A stretch of 64,000 nucleotides of DNA, taken from contig CAWCUH010000012.1 in NCBI GenBank assembly GCA_963798655.1, positions 124,001 to 188,000 of the forward strand, written 5' to 3'. Below the pieces are notes generated by a model, which worked only from the letters and a program-made list of their open reading frames with translations, had not been told where the DNA came from and made no database searches. The first letter of the stretch is position 1, and each line of letters opens with the position of its first letter. The position numbers were made by a program, and so were the translations under genes. This document shows, piece after piece, positions 42,986-53,790 of the stretch. Source of the DNA: CAVSMC01 sp963798655 (lineage in GTDB: Bacteria > Pseudomonadota > Gammaproteobacteria > Burkholderiales > Casimicrobiaceae).

Positions 42986-45900
42986 ATGTCCGCCGATTCC
43001 ATCGCCGGAACGACCGCGGCAATCCTACGCAGACTTCGCGGCCTCTCGTTCCGGCCATTCAAGTCCCAACGCCGCTCGCGGCGCTGCCCGCGCTCGCGCC
43101 GCCAACGCCCGAGCCGGGCCGTCGCGCGGCGATCACGCCGCTCGCCGGCTCGGCGGACGCGCTCGCGCTGTCACAACTCGCCGAAGGCGCGGCGGCGCTC
43201 CGGCGCACCGTCGCCATCGTCTGCGCCGACGCGCTCGCCACGCAGCGGCTCGCCGACGAGATCGCGTGGTTCGCGCCCGCGCTTCGCATCGTGCAGCTTC
43301 CCGACTGGGAGACACTGCCCTACGACCATTTCTCGCCGCACCACGACCTGATCTCGCAGCGTCTCGCGGCGCTGTATCGCGTGTCGCGCGGCGAAGTCGG
43401 ACGTCCTGCTGGTCGCCGCCACGACGGCGCTGTACCGGCTCGCGCCGCCCGCCTATCTCGCCGCCTACACGTTCTTCATCAAGCAGGGCGAGCAACTCGA
43501 CGCCGATCGGTTGCGCAGCCAGATGGCGCTCGCCGGCTACGCGCACGTGACGCAGGTGGTGTCGCCGGGCGAGTTCAGCGTGCGCGGCGGGCTGATCGAT
43601 CTCTTCCCGATGGGCAGCGCGCTGCCGTATCGCCTCGATCTCTTCGGCGACGACATCGAGACGATCAAGACGTTCGACGTCGACTCGCAACGCACGCTGT
43701 ACCCGGTGCCGGAAGTGCGACTGCTCCCGGCGCGCGAGTTTCCGCTCGACGATGCGGCGCGCGCCCGCTTTCGCGGCCGTTACCGGGAGACCTTCGAGGG
43801 CGACCCGTCGAAGTCGACGCTCTATCGCGACGTGTCGAACGGCGTCGCACCGGGCGGCATCGAGTATTACCTGCCGCTCTTCTTCGACGCGACGGCGACG
43901 CTCGCCGACTATCTGCCGGCGTCGACCGTCGTCGTGCTGCACGGCGACGTGCAGGACGCCGTGCGCCGCTTCTGGCAGGACGCCGAGTCGCGCTACAAGC
44001 TGCTGCGCGGCGACAAGTCGCGGCCGCTGCTGCCGCCGGCCGACCTGTTCCTGCCCGACGACGGCTTCTTCGCGATGGTGAAGCCGTTCGCGCGCGTCGA
44101 CATCGGCGAGGGCGATCCGTCCGCAGGGCCGACATCGCCGGTCGCCGGTGTGCAAGTCGACCGCCGCGCCGCCGATCCCCTGTCGGCGCTCAAACGGATG
44201 ATCGCCACGCACGATGCGCGCATCCTCGTGTGCGCGGAAAGCGCCGGGCGTCGCGAGACGATGCAGCAGTACTTCGCCGAATACGGACTCAAGCTGCCGC
44301 TGGTCGACGACTGGCGCGGATTCGTCGATGGCAGCGAGCGCGCTGCGCTCGGCGTGTCGCCGCTGCATGCCGGCTTCGAATGGCGCGACGCCTCGCTCGC
44401 ATTCGTCACCGAGGCGGAGCTCTACGGCACGGTCGTTCGCCGCGGCAAGCGCGACGCCGGCAAGCGCACGAACGTCGATGCGATGCTGCGCGACCTCTCC
44501 GAGGTGCGCATCGGCGACCCGGTCGTGCACGAAGAGCACGGCATCGGCCGCTACCTCGGGCTCGCGACGATGGATCTCGGCGAAGGACCGACCGAGTTCC
44601 TGGAACTGCTGTACGCGAACGACGCGAAGCTCTACGTTCCGGTGTCGAACCTGCACCTGATCGGCCGCTACAGCGGTGCGTCGCCCGAAGCGGCACCGCT
44701 GCACGAGCTCGGCAGCGGCCAATGGGAAAAGGCGAAGAAGCGCGCCGCGCAGCAAGCGCACGACACCGCCGCCGAGCTGCTGAACCTCTATGCGCAGCGC
44801 GCCGCGCGCAAGGGCCATGCGTTCTCGTTCAAGGCGCATGAATACGAAGCGTTCGCCGAAGGATTCGGCTTCGACGAGACGCCCGATCAGGCCGCCGCGA
44901 TCGACGCGGTGATCGCCGACCTCAAGTCGGGAAAGCCGATGGACCGGCTCGTCTGCGGCGACGTCGGCTTCGGCAAGACCGAGGTGGCGCTTCGTGCGGC
45001 GTACGTCGCGCTCGCCGACGGCAAGCAAGTGGTGATGCTCGTTCCGACGACGCTGCTCGTCGAGCAGCACTTCCAGCTTTTCTCCGACCGCTTCGCCGAC
45101 CATCCGGTGAAGCTCGCCGAGCTGTCGCGCTTCCGCTCGGCGAAGGAAGCGAAGACGGTGCTCGCCGGACTTGCTGCCGGCAGCGTCGATCTCGTCATCG
45201 GCACGCACCGGTTGCTGCAGCCGGACGTGCGCTTCAGGAACCTCGGTCTCGTCATCATCGACGAGGAGCATCGCTTCGGCGTGCGGCAGAAGGAGCAGCT
45301 GAAAAAGCTTCGCGCCGAAGTCGACGTGCTGACGCTTACCGCGACGCCGATTCCGCGAACGCTCGCGATGTCGCTCGAGGGCATTCGCGATTTCTCGGTG
45401 ATCGCGACGGCGCCGCAGAGGCGCCTCGCGATCAAGACATTCGTCGCGCAGTACACGCCCGGCATCATCCGCGAGGCGGCGCTGCGCGAGTTGAAGCGCG
45501 GCGGCCAGATCTATTTCCTGCACAACGACATCGACACGATCGGCACGACCGCCGAGCGCCTCGCGCAGCTGCTGCCCGAAGCGCGCATCGCGGTCGCGCA
45601 CGGCCAGATGGGCGAGCGCGACCTCGAGCACGTGATGCGCGACTTCTACCAGCAGCGGGTGAACCTGCTCGTCTGCTCGACGATCATCGAAACCGGCATC
45701 GACGTGCCGACGGCCAACACGATCGTCATCGACCGCGCCGACCGCTTCGGCCTCGCGCAGCTGCACCAGCTTCGCGGCCGCGTCGGCCGCTCGCATCACC
45801 AGGCGTACGCCTATCTGCTGACGCCGCCCGACGATGCGCTGTCCGCGCAGGCGAAGAAGCGCCTCGAGGCCATCCAGATGATGGAGGACCTCGGCTCGGG

Positions 45901-46504
45901 CTTTTATCTGTCGATGCACGACCTCGAGATCCGCGGTGCCGGCGAAGTGCTCGGCGAGGAGCAGTCCGGCGAGATGCAGGAAATAGGCTTCCAGCTCTAC
46001 GCGGACATGCTGCGCGGCGCCGTGTCGGCGCTCAGAGCGGGCCGCGAGCCCGACCTGTCGGCGCCGCTCGGTGTCGCGACCGAGATCAATCTGCACGTTC
46101 CCGCGCTGCTGCCGCAAACGTATTGCAACGACGTGCACGAGCGACTCGTGCTGTACAAGCGGCTCGCGAACTGCGAGACCTACGACGATCTCGACGCGAT
46201 GCAGGAGGAGCTGATCGACCGCTTCGGGCCGCTACCCGATGCGGCGCAGGCGCTCGTCGCATGCCACCGGCTGCGGCTCGTCGGCAAGCCGATGGGCGTC
46301 GTCAAGATCGATGCCGGCCCCGAGCGAACGACGCTGCAGTTCGCGAAGAATCCGCCGTTCGACGCCGGCAAGCTGATCCTGCTCGTGCAGAAGGACGGCC
46401 GCATCCGCTTCGCCGGACCCGACCGCGTGCGCATCGAGCGCGCGGCGCCCGCGCTGTCGGATCGCGTGATGGTCGTCCGCGACTTCCTCGGCAAGCTGGG
46501 CTGA
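42986..46504 (+). CDS. mfd: transcription-repair coupling factor (frameshifted)
   Basis: The main frame from 43511 to 46504 holds the UvrB-homology part, CarD-like RNA-polymerase-interaction domain (EHGIGRYLGL) and RecG-like translocase: Walker A GDVGFGKTEVALRAA, DEEHRFGVRQKE, TATPIPRTLAMSLEGI, RVGRSHHQAYAYLL, then the TRCF C-terminal domain. The N-terminal 100 residues (LALSQLAEG, WETLPYDHFSPHHDLISQRL) lie in another frame; removing one G at 43399-43400 joins them (GEV-DVLLVAATTALYR). No good start is visible in that frame. ATG 42986 is nearest but in a different frame, so another break is possible. Mfd removes RNA polymerase stalled at DNA lesions. Confidence 0.9.
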
Positions 46505-46542
46505 GGATGGTCGTTCGCGACTTCCCCGGCAAGCTGGGCTGA
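46469..46542. repeat. tandem 36-bp duplication at the end of mfd
   Basis: The last 36 bp of mfd (46469-46504, encoding MVVRDFLGKLG and stop) recur at 46507-46542 with two substitutions, 38 bp apart. The second copy has the same stop and lies between mfd and the MBL-fold gene. Confidence 0.9.
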
Positions 46543-46571
46543 GTACAGCGTCAGCGTCGATACCCGCTGCA

Positions 46572-47504
46572 ATGACCGCCGCTGCGCTGCTGCCGCCGCA
46601 GATCCATGTCTTCGTTCGCGACTGGCTGTCGTCCAACAATGTCGTGCTGCGAAGCCGCGACGGCCACGTGCTGATCGACACCGGCTACGTGCGTCACGCG
46701 CCGCTCACGCTGTCGCTGCTCGCCACGCCGCGCGGCATCGGCAGCGATCCGCTCGCGAAGATCGTCAACACGCATTGCCATTCCGATCACATCGGCGGCA
46801 ACGCAGCGGTCGCACGACGTTACGGCTGCTCGATCGCCGTTCCGCAGGGCGAGGATGCCGCGATCGAGCGCTGGGACGACAAGTCGCTGTTGTTCGACTA
46901 CGCCGGACAGAGCGCCGAGCGCTTTCGCGCCGACGAGGCGATCAAGCCCGGCTCGACGCACGTATGGGGCGATCTCGAATGGCAAGCGCTCGCCGCGCCC
47001 GGCCACGACATGGGCGCGCTCGTGTTCTGGAACGCCGAGCACGGCATCCTCGTGTCCGGCGATGCGCTTTGGCAGCACGGTTTCGGTTTCGTCATGCCGC
47101 CGGAGATCGACGCGGCGGCGTTGCCGGCGACGCGCGCGACGCTCGACATGATGGGGAAGCTTGCGGTCCGTGTGCTGATCCCCGGGCACGGCGAGCCGTT
47201 CACCGACGTCGCGGCGGCGCTTGCGCGCGCATACGATCGCGTCGCGGCATTCGAGGCCGATTCGCTGCGCATGGCGCGCCACGCGCTCAAGGTGATCCTG
47301 ATGTTCACGCTGCTCGAGCGGCAGCGGATGCCGATCGCCGCACTGCCCGGCCACGTCGAGAAGATCGGCATCTTCCGCGACTTCAACGCGACGTTCTTCC
47401 GGCTGCCGCCTGCGAAGCTCGCCGACGCGATCGTCAGCGATCTCGAACGCGTCGGCGCGGTGCGCCGTGTCGACGGCGATCTGACGCCCGCGCAACGTCT
47501 TTAG
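46572..47504 (+). CDS. MBL-fold metallohydrolase
   Basis: The 310-residue protein has the metallo-beta-lactamase-fold motif HCHSDHIGG, followed by GHDMG, SGDALW and IPGHGEP, giving the His/Asp two-metal site. A C-terminal winged-helix-like tail (about 225-300) occurs in the glyoxalase-II-like/LACTB2-like branch. The substrate is unknown. It starts 68 bp after mfd and overlaps the convergent marC-like gene by 4 bp. Confidence 0.88.
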   Translation: MTAAALLPPQIHVFVRDWLSSNNVVLRSRDGHVLIDTGYVRHAPLTLSLLATPRGIGSDPLAKIVNTHCHSDHIGGNAAVARRYGCSIAVPQGEDAAIERWDDKSLLFDYAGQSAERFRADEAIKPGSTHVWGDLEWQALAAPGHDMGALVFWNAEHGILVSGDALWQHGFGFVMPPEIDAAALPATRATLDMMGKLAVRVLIPGHGEPFTDVAAALARAYDRVAAFEADSLRMARHALKVILMFTLLERQRMPIAALPGHVEKIGIFRDFNATFFRLPPAKLADAIVSDLERVGAVRRVDGDLTPAQRL

Positions 47505-48100
47505 CGTGGGAGCTGCGCCAGGAACGCGCGGATGCCGCCGAGCAGCATCTCGACGGCGATCGCGGTCAGCAGCAATCCCATCAACCGGGTCAGCGCAAGC
47601 GCGCCGCGCTCGCCGATCAGCCGCTGCATCCGATCGGCGAGCGCAAGCGTGACGACGCTCACCAGCATCGCGATGGTGACGCCGCCGGCGAGTTCCGGCA
47701 GCCGATCGGGCGTGCGTGACGCGAGCAGCATCACCGTCGCGAGCGCCGACGGTCCGGCGATCGCGGGAACGGCGAGCGGAACGATGAACGGCTCGCCGGC
47801 AAAGTCGCCGAACAGGTGCTCCGGTTCGCGGAACACCATCGAGAGCGCAATCAGGAACAGCACGACGCCGCCGGCGATCGCGATCGACGCTTGCGAAAGA
47901 TGGATCAGCGCAAGGAACGACTGGCCGCCGAACAGGAACGCGAGCAGCAGGAAGTACGCGATCGCGCATTCGCGCAACACGACGGGCAGACGCCGCTCGC
48001 GCGGCACGCCGCGCAGCACGGCGACGAACAGCGGCACGTTGCCGAACGGATCGGTGACGAGAATCAGCAGAATCGTCGCGGAGACGAGTTCGGTCGGCAT
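47501..48100 (-). CDS. MarC family integral membrane protein
   Basis: The 199-residue protein has six membrane segments and MarC/UPF0056 landmarks: LVTDPFGNVPLFVAVL near the start and FIVPLAVPAIAGPSALATVM in the middle. MarC proteins were once linked to multiple antibiotic resistance, but their role is not established; transport of small metabolites is suspected. Confidence 0.9.
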   Translation of the reverse strand: MPTELVSATILLILVTDPFGNVPLFVAVLRGVPRERRLPVVLRECAIAYFLLLAFLFGGQSFLALIHLSQASIAIAGGVVLFLIALSMVFREPEHLFGDFAGEPFIVPLAVPAIAGPSALATVMLLASRTPDRLPELAGGVTIAMLVSVVTLALADRMQRLIGERGALALTRLMGLLLTAIAVEMLLGGIRAFLAQLPR

Positions 48101-48142
48101 CGGCGGCGCGAGTATAGCGCGACGACGCGGGCGCCTGCGGCG

Positions 48143-49141
48143 TCATCCGGCGATGCGGAACGCCGCGTGCACGCGCGGATCGCGAAAGTCCTCCGCGCGG
48201 ACACTGCGCGTGATGTCGGCGACCTGCGGATCGGCCGCGAGCGTGGCGTCGAGCGAAAACGTGCGCAGGTTGGTCGAGAAGTAAAGCTCGCCGCCGGGCT
48301 CGAGCAGTGCGCGCGCCGCGGCGATCAGCGCGGCGTGATCGCGCGCAACGTCGAACTCGCCGGCCATCGCCTTCGAGTTCGAGAACGCCGGAACGTCGGC
48401 GACGATCAAGCCGTAACGGCGCCGCTCGACACGCGCGCGCGCAAGCCATGCGAGCGCATCGGCACGGATCAGCGCATGGCGCGACACGTCGACGCCGTTC
48501 AGCGAAAAGTTGCGCGCCGCCCAGTCGACGTACGTGTTCGACAGGTCGATCGTGTCGGAGCGTGTCGCGCCGCCGGCGGCCGCGTACACGGTGAAGGTGC
48601 CGGTGTACGCGAAGACGTTCAGCATTGCGCGGCCCGCTGCGCGCTCGCGGACCCGAGCGCGCAGCGCCCGATGATCGAGGAACAGCCCGGTGTCGACGTA
48701 CGCTTCGAGATTCACCTCGAAGCGCAGGCCGCCTTCGACGACGACGAACGGATGTCCGGCCACGCCGCTCTTCGCGTGCTGCTCGCCTGCGCGACGGCGG
48801 ACGCGCCGCTTCGCGACGACGTTCTCGCGCGGCACGCCGAGCGTCGTCGCGGCTCGCCCGCACACGGCCTCGATCCACCGCGCCCGCTGGTCGGCCGCCT
48901 GCTTCCAGCCGGTGTCGAATTCCTGCAGGTGCACGCGCGTTCCGATCGCCGTGTCTTCGGCGACGTAGCAATCGATCGCGAACGGAAACTCCGGCACGTC
49001 GCGGTCGTAGACGCGATAAGCGCCGACGTCGTTGCGCGCGGCCCAGCGCGCGCGATGGCGGGCGTTCTTCGCCAGCCGATTGTGGAAGGCGATGAATGCG
49101 TCCGCCGACGGCGCGGTGCGCGAACGCGCGTCGCCCGTCAT
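48143..49141 (-). CDS. class I SAM-dependent methyltransferase (RlmI/RlmK-like)
   Basis: The 332-residue protein from ATG 49141 overlaps the ggt stop (ATGA). The Rossmann part has MLNVFAYTGTFTVYAAAGG (motif I), TIDLSNTYVDWAARNFSLNG and LIVADVPAFSNSKAM, the arrangement of 23S rRNA m5C/m7G methyltransferases of the RlmI/RlmK group. There DPPxFS is the usual motif IV; here it reads ADVPAFS, so the target may differ. The N-terminal half carries FEVNLEAYVDTGLFLDHR. Probably an RNA methyltransferase. Confidence 0.8.
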   Translation of the reverse strand: MTGDARSRTAPSADAFIAFHNRLAKNARHRARWAARNDVGAYRVYDRDVPEFPFAIDCYVAEDTAIGTRVHLQEFDTGWKQAADQRARWIEAVCGRAATTLGVPRENVVAKRRVRRRAGEQHAKSGVAGHPFVVVEGGLRFEVNLEAYVDTGLFLDHRALRARVRERAAGRAMLNVFAYTGTFTVYAAAGGATRSDTIDLSNTYVDWAARNFSLNGVDVSRHALIRADALAWLARARVERRRYGLIVADVPAFSNSKAMAGEFDVARDHAALIAAARALLEPGGELYFSTNLRTFSLDATLAADPQVADITRSVRAEDFRDPRVHAAFRIAG

Positions 49142-50872
49142 CGGCCGCGCAGGGTGCCTTCGCGGCGCGGATCGGCACCGCCGATCCAGCCGTGCGTCGT
49201 GCGCACGATCGCCTGGGTGCCGCTCGTCTGGTCGACGATCGAAACCGGCTCGCCGATCGCCGCGAGCTTCGACGCGAGCAACGACACCGGCGTGTCGCGC
49301 TCGAGCTCCGTCGGGCCGTTTCGACTGCCGAAGTTCGGCAATGCAACCGCAGCCTGCGGGTCGAGCTTCCAGTCGAGCACGGCGACAAGCGTCTTCACGA
49401 CGTAATTGATGATCGCCGGCCCGCCGGCCGATCCGGTGACCATGTACACGCGGCCGGCGGCATCGTAGACGATCGTCGGCGTCATCGACGAGCGCGGCCG
49501 CTTGCCCGCCTCCACGCGGTTCGCCACCGGCTTGCCGTGCTCGCTCGGCGCGAACGAGAAGTCGGTGAGCTCGTTGTTCAGCAGGAAGCCGCCTTCGGTC
49601 ATCAGTCGGCTGCCGAACGCATCCTCGATCGTCGTCGTCATCGCCACGGCGTTGCCGTCTCGATCGACGATCGCGACCTGCGACGTCGACGGAAATTCGA
49701 GCGCCGCGTGCTCGCCGAACGCGACGCGCCGATCGTCGCGCGACGACTGCCGCGGAACGCCCGGCCCGGCGTGACCGATGCTCGCGTCGACACGGATGAG
49801 ATCGGCGCGGCGCGCGAGGTAGTCGCGGTCGAGCAGCCCCGGCGGGGGCGCGACGAAATCGGGGTCGGCGATGTACGCGTTGCGATCGGCGTAAGCAAGG
49901 CGGCCCGCCTCGCTCATCAGGTGGACGGCGAAGAACGACGCCGGCTGCAGCGACGCTACATCGAAGCGCTCGAGCATTGCGAGCATCTGCAGCGACGCGA
50001 TGCCACCCGACGACGGCGGCGGCATCCCGCATACCGTATAGACACGATAACCGCCGCACACCGGCGCGCGCGTCTTCACGCGATAGCCATCGAGATCCGC
50101 AAGCGTGAGGTCGCCGGGATTGCCCGGATGCGAATTCGCGGTCGTCACGACGTCGCGCGCGATCGCGCCGCGATAGAAGGCCGGCGCGCCACCGCGCGCG
50201 ATCGCACGAAGCGATCGTCGCGAACGCCGGGTTGCGCAGCACGTGACCGATCGGCCAAGGCTTGCCCGCGCCGTCGAGAAAGTAGGAGCGAGCACGTGCA
50301 CTGAGCCGCGTCTCGCTTTCGAGCAGCGCATGCAGGCGCGGCGACACCGCAAAGCCGCGCTCGGCAAGCGCGATCGCCGGCTCGAACAGGCGCGCCCAGG
50401 GCATGCGGCCGTGGCGGCGATGCGTTTCGGCGAGCAGCGCCACCGTTCCCGGTACGCCGACCGAGCGCCCGCCGACGACGGCGTCGAGAAATTCGCGCGG
50501 CCTGCCGCGCGCGTCGACGAAGCGGTCGGGCCGTGCCGCGGCGGGCGCGGTTTCGCGGCCGTCGTATGCAATCAGCCGTTTCGTTCGCGCGTCGTGATAC
50601 AGCATGAACGCGCCGCCGCCGATACCCGAGCTCTGCGGCTCGACGAGATTCAGCACGAGCTGCACGGCGACCGCGGCGTCGGCGGCGCTGCCGCCCTGTG
50701 CGAGCACGCGATAGCCGGCGTCGGTCGCCAGAGGGTTGGCCGTGGCGACGATGAAATGCGCCGCGACGACGGGCGCCTTGTCGATCCAGCCCGACGCACG
50801 CTCGGGCGCGGTCTGCGCCGCGGCGCACGCGGTGAACACAAGCACGAAAGCGGCAAGCGATGCGGTTCGCAT
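49138..50872 (-). CDS. ggt: gamma-glutamyltransferase (frameshifted)
   Basis: From ATG 50872 the frame has a signal peptide (to AAAQTAPE) and the GGT opening (GGSAADAAVAVQLVLNLVEP, then QSSGIGGGAFMLYHD). It breaks near 50212; removal of one base joins HVLRNPAFATI to LRAIARGGAPAFYRGAIARD and runs to 49138. The processing site reads PSTSQVAIVDRDGNAVAMTT, with the nucleophile Thr in STSQ, and NNELTDFSF follows. GGT hydrolyses or transfers gamma-glutamyl groups from glutathione in the periplasm. Total length about 577 residues. Confidence 0.88.
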
Positions 50873-51074
50873 GATGGTGCCGTGTCCGCCGCAGATTCTA
50901 ACCGAGCGCGCCGGCGCGTCGTTTCCTGACGTCGAAACTTACACCCGCAGCGGCGCGAGCCGCCGGCCGCCGCGCGTAAGGCGGAGCGTTTCGTGCCGAC
51001 CAACGGCTCAGCGCGGCGCGAACGCCGCGCATCGATCCGCGGCGAACGCGCGGACCCCTACCAGGAGACGACCG

Positions 51075-51341
51075 ATGAAGACGCATTTATTCAGGACGAT
51101 CGCGATGGCCTCGATGCTCGGCCTCGCCGCGCTGTCGACGCCCGTGCTCGCTGCCGACGGTGACGGCATGCAGACATTCTCGCGGCAGGTGCAATCGATG
51201 GCTAACAAGGACGGCATGGTGTCGAAGAAGGACTTCATGGCGATGATGGAAAAGAAGTTCGACGCGATGGACAAGTCGAGGAAGGGCATGCTGTCGACGC
51301 AGGACATCATGCACATCTTCAGCGACCGCACGGGCCAGTAG
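51075..51341 (+). CDS. small exported EF-hand-like protein
   Basis: The 88-residue protein starts at ATG 51075 after AGGAGA. It has a signal peptide (about 1-26, cut after VLA) and a mature helical part with two acidic-Lys loops (ANKDGMVSKKDFMAMM and DKSRKGMLSTQDIM). The spacing resembles a degenerate EF-hand pair, though Ca-binding acidic residues are few. Monocistronic, with a long upstream gap. Function unknown. Confidence 0.7.
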   Translation: MKTHLFRTIAMASMLGLAALSTPVLAADGDGMQTFSRQVQSMANKDGMVSKKDFMAMMEKKFDAMDKSRKGMLSTQDIMHIFSDRTGQ

Positions 51342-51510
51342 CGCAGCAGTGGGCAGGCCCGCACCGCGCGGGAATCGTCGCGGGCGGGCCCGATCGGCCG
51401 GCAGCGTCCGTGCGCGACGGCATGCGCGGCCGCTGCGCCTGGCGCGCGCCGCTTGCCGTCGTCGCCGTTCCGCGCGAGCATCGGCGCAACGTCGACATGG
51501 CAAGCACCCG

Positions 51511-52680
51511 GTGAAGCGATACGAAACGATCGTCGTCGGGCTCGGGGCCGCCGGCAGCGCCGCGCTCCACCATCTCGCCAAACGAGGGTCTCGTGCGCTC
51601 GGCATCGACCGTTTCGCGCCGCCGCACGCGTACGGGTCGTCGCATGGCGACACGCGGATCACGCGGCTCGCGATCGGCGAAGGCGAGCACTACACGCCGC
51701 TCGCGATCCGCTCGCATGCGCTGTGGCGGATGCTCGAGCGAGAGAGCGGCACGCAGCTGTTGACGGCGAACGGCGCGCTCGTCATTTCCAGCGCAAAGAC
51801 GTCCGCGCGGATGCACGTGACGAACTTCTTCGCGAACACCGTCGCGGCGGCGAAGCGCTTCGGCATCGCGCACGAGACGCTCGATGCGGCGGCGATTCGG
51901 CGCCGGTTTCCACCGTTCGCCGTGCGCGACGGCGAGATCGCCTACTTCGAGCCGGGCGCGGGGTTCGTGCGGCCCGAGGCGTGCATCGGCGCGCAGCTCG
52001 CGATTGCGCGTGCCCACGGCGCCGAGATTCTCTGCAACGAAACGGTCGTCGCCATCGAGCCGTCCGACGCCGGCGTCGCGATCGTCGGCGAAGACGCGTG
52101 CTTCCGGTGCGACGTGGCGATCGTCTGCGCGGGCGCGTGGTTGCCGTCGCTGCTCGACGCGCCGCTGGCGCAGCGGTTCGCCGTCCACCGGCAGACGCTG
52201 TTCTGGTTCGACGTCGACGGGCCGATCGGGGCGTTTGCGCCCGAGCGCTTTCCGGTTTTCATCTGGGAGCTTCCGCACGGGCGCAACGGGGTGTACGGCT
52301 TCCCTGCGATCGACGGTGCACGCGGCGGCGTGAAGATCGGCACCGAATCGTTTGCGCACACAACGACACCGGACGCGTGCGAGCGCACGGTCAGCGAACG
52401 CGAGATCGATGCGATGCACGCGCTGATCGAGCCGTACCTTCCGGCCCTGTCGCGAACGTGCGTGCGTGCGGCGACGTGCCTCTACACCGTCACGCCGGAT
52501 TTCGGCTTCGTCGTCGACGCGCTGCCCGGCGCTTCGAACGTGCTGATCGCCTCGCCGTGCTCCGGCCATGGCTTCAAGCACTCGCCGGCGATCGGCGAAA
52601 TGCTCGCGCAATGGGCTGTCGAGCGTCGCAAGCCGGATGCGCTCGCGCCGTTCAGCTTCGCGCGCTTCGACAGCGGCTGA
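51511..52680 (+). CDS. FAD-dependent N-methyltryptophan/sarcosine oxidase
   Basis: The 389-residue protein starts GTG 51511. It has the dinucleotide fold VVGLGAAGSAALHHL, the SHGDTRITRLAIGEGEHYTP region of monomeric sarcosine oxidase/SolA, and a Cys in TCLYTVTPDFGF that is the covalent FAD attachment site of this family. A C-terminal CSGHGFKHSPAIGE contacts the isoalloxazine. It oxidises N-methyl amino acids to the amino acid, formaldehyde and H2O2. Confidence 0.9.
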   Translation: MKRYETIVVGLGAAGSAALHHLAKRGSRALGIDRFAPPHAYGSSHGDTRITRLAIGEGEHYTPLAIRSHALWRMLERESGTQLLTANGALVISSAKTSARMHVTNFFANTVAAAKRFGIAHETLDAAAIRRRFPPFAVRDGEIAYFEPGAGFVRPEACIGAQLAIARAHGAEILCNETVVAIEPSDAGVAIVGEDACFRCDVAIVCAGAWLPSLLDAPLAQRFAVHRQTLFWFDVDGPIGAFAPERFPVFIWELPHGRNGVYGFPAIDGARGGVKIGTESFAHTTTPDACERTVSEREIDAMHALIEPYLPALSRTCVRAATCLYTVTPDFGFVVDALPGASNVLIASPCSGHGFKHSPAIGEMLAQWAVERRKPDALAPFSFARFDSG

Positions 52681-52707
52681 CTCGCCGCCGCCGACGGCAC
52701 GCGTGCG

Positions 52708-53718
52708 TCAGATGCCGAACACGCGTCGTGCGTTGAACCCGCGCACCTTGTGCCGCGTCACGGTCGACAGCGCGTCGACGCGCGCGAGGCAGCCCGGCAT
52801 GTCGCCGATCGTGTGCGGATAGTCCGATCCGTACAGCACGTGGTCGGGTCCCATCACCTCGACGCAGAAGTCGAGCGCCTCCTGCGAGAACAGCACCGAG
52901 TCGACGTAGAAGCGCTCGAGGTACTCCGTGGGCCGTCGCGCGATCTTCTCGCGCGCCGCCGGGATGTGATTGAAGCACTGGTCCATCCGCGCAATCACGT
53001 ACGGCAGGTAGCCGCCGCCGTGGGCACCGATGATCTTGAGCTTCGTGTAGCGGTCGAAGAATCCGTCGTAGATCATCCGCGCGAGTGCGAGCGTCGTGTC
53101 GACGGTGAAGCCGATCGACGCAGTCAGCTGGAAGCGCACCATGTCGAGCTCGGCGACGCCTTGCGGCGCCGTCGGATGCACGAGCACCGGCAGCCTCGCG
53201 TCGTCGATCGCCTGCCACACCGGCGCGAACTTCGGTTCGGTCAGCGACGCTCCGTCGATGTTCGCAAGGACCATGACGCCGACGCAGCCGGCGGCGCGGG
53301 CACGCCCGAGCTCGGCGGTCGCGAGCTCCGGGTACTGCCACGGCAGCGACGCGAACCAGCGAATGCGGTCGGGATACCGTGCTTGCGCCTCGCGCATGTC
53401 GTCGTTCATGATGCGCGCCGCCTGCAGGCTCACCTCGGGACCGCCCCAGAAGACGTTCGGGCATGTGAGCGAGACGATCGACACGTCGACGCCGTGCTCG
53501 TCCATCGTGCGCAGCCGCAGCTCGTAGTCGAACATCGGCGGCACCGGTGTCATGAACGGCGCGCCGTCCAGGTGGATCGCGCGCAAGCCGCCGGGCACCT
53601 CCTTCACCGCGTAGCGCGGCGCGCCGTGCGCCTTCAGCAGCGAAAACCACGCCTCGGTCAGCACGTGCGTGTGGACGTCGATGACGGGACTTTCGAGCGG
53701 GCTCGGTGAGATCGGCAT
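52708..53718 (-). CDS. amidohydrolase family decarboxylase-like protein
   Basis: The 336-residue metal-dependent TIM barrel has PVIDVHTHVLTEAW (His-x-His), VLVHPTAPQG and KIIGAHGGGYLPY metal His residues, and YGSDYPHTIGDM with the C-terminal Asp. This is the amidohydrolase-2 group that includes aminocarboxymuconate-semialdehyde decarboxylase and gamma-resorcylate decarboxylase. The substrate is probably a small aromatic or muconate-type acid. Convergent with the oxidase gene. Confidence 0.9.
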   Translation of the reverse strand: MPISPSPLESPVIDVHTHVLTEAWFSLLKAHGAPRYAVKEVPGGLRAIHLDGAPFMTPVPPMFDYELRLRTMDEHGVDVSIVSLTCPNVFWGGPEVSLQAARIMNDDMREAQARYPDRIRWFASLPWQYPELATAELGRARAAGCVGVMVLANIDGASLTEPKFAPVWQAIDDARLPVLVHPTAPQGVAELDMVRFQLTASIGFTVDTTLALARMIYDGFFDRYTKLKIIGAHGGGYLPYVIARMDQCFNHIPAAREKIARRPTEYLERFYVDSVLFSQEALDFCVEVMGPDHVLYGSDYPHTIGDMPGCLARVDALSTVTRHKVRGFNARRVFGI

Positions 53719-53790
53719 GGATGCGGACGCGGGACGCGCGACAGGAACGCCGTGCGGGACGGCACGGCGTGCAGTGTAGCAGCCGGGCGA

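Noticed and set aside
43133..46138. 1001-codon open frame antisense to mfd
   Set aside because: Arg/Leu/Glu-rich low-complexity product with no motif; it mirrors a clearly conserved gene on the other strand and is a codon-bias shadow.
46507..46542. Mini-gene MVVRDFPGKLG after mfd
   Set aside because: It is a tandem copy of the mfd end, not an independent gene.
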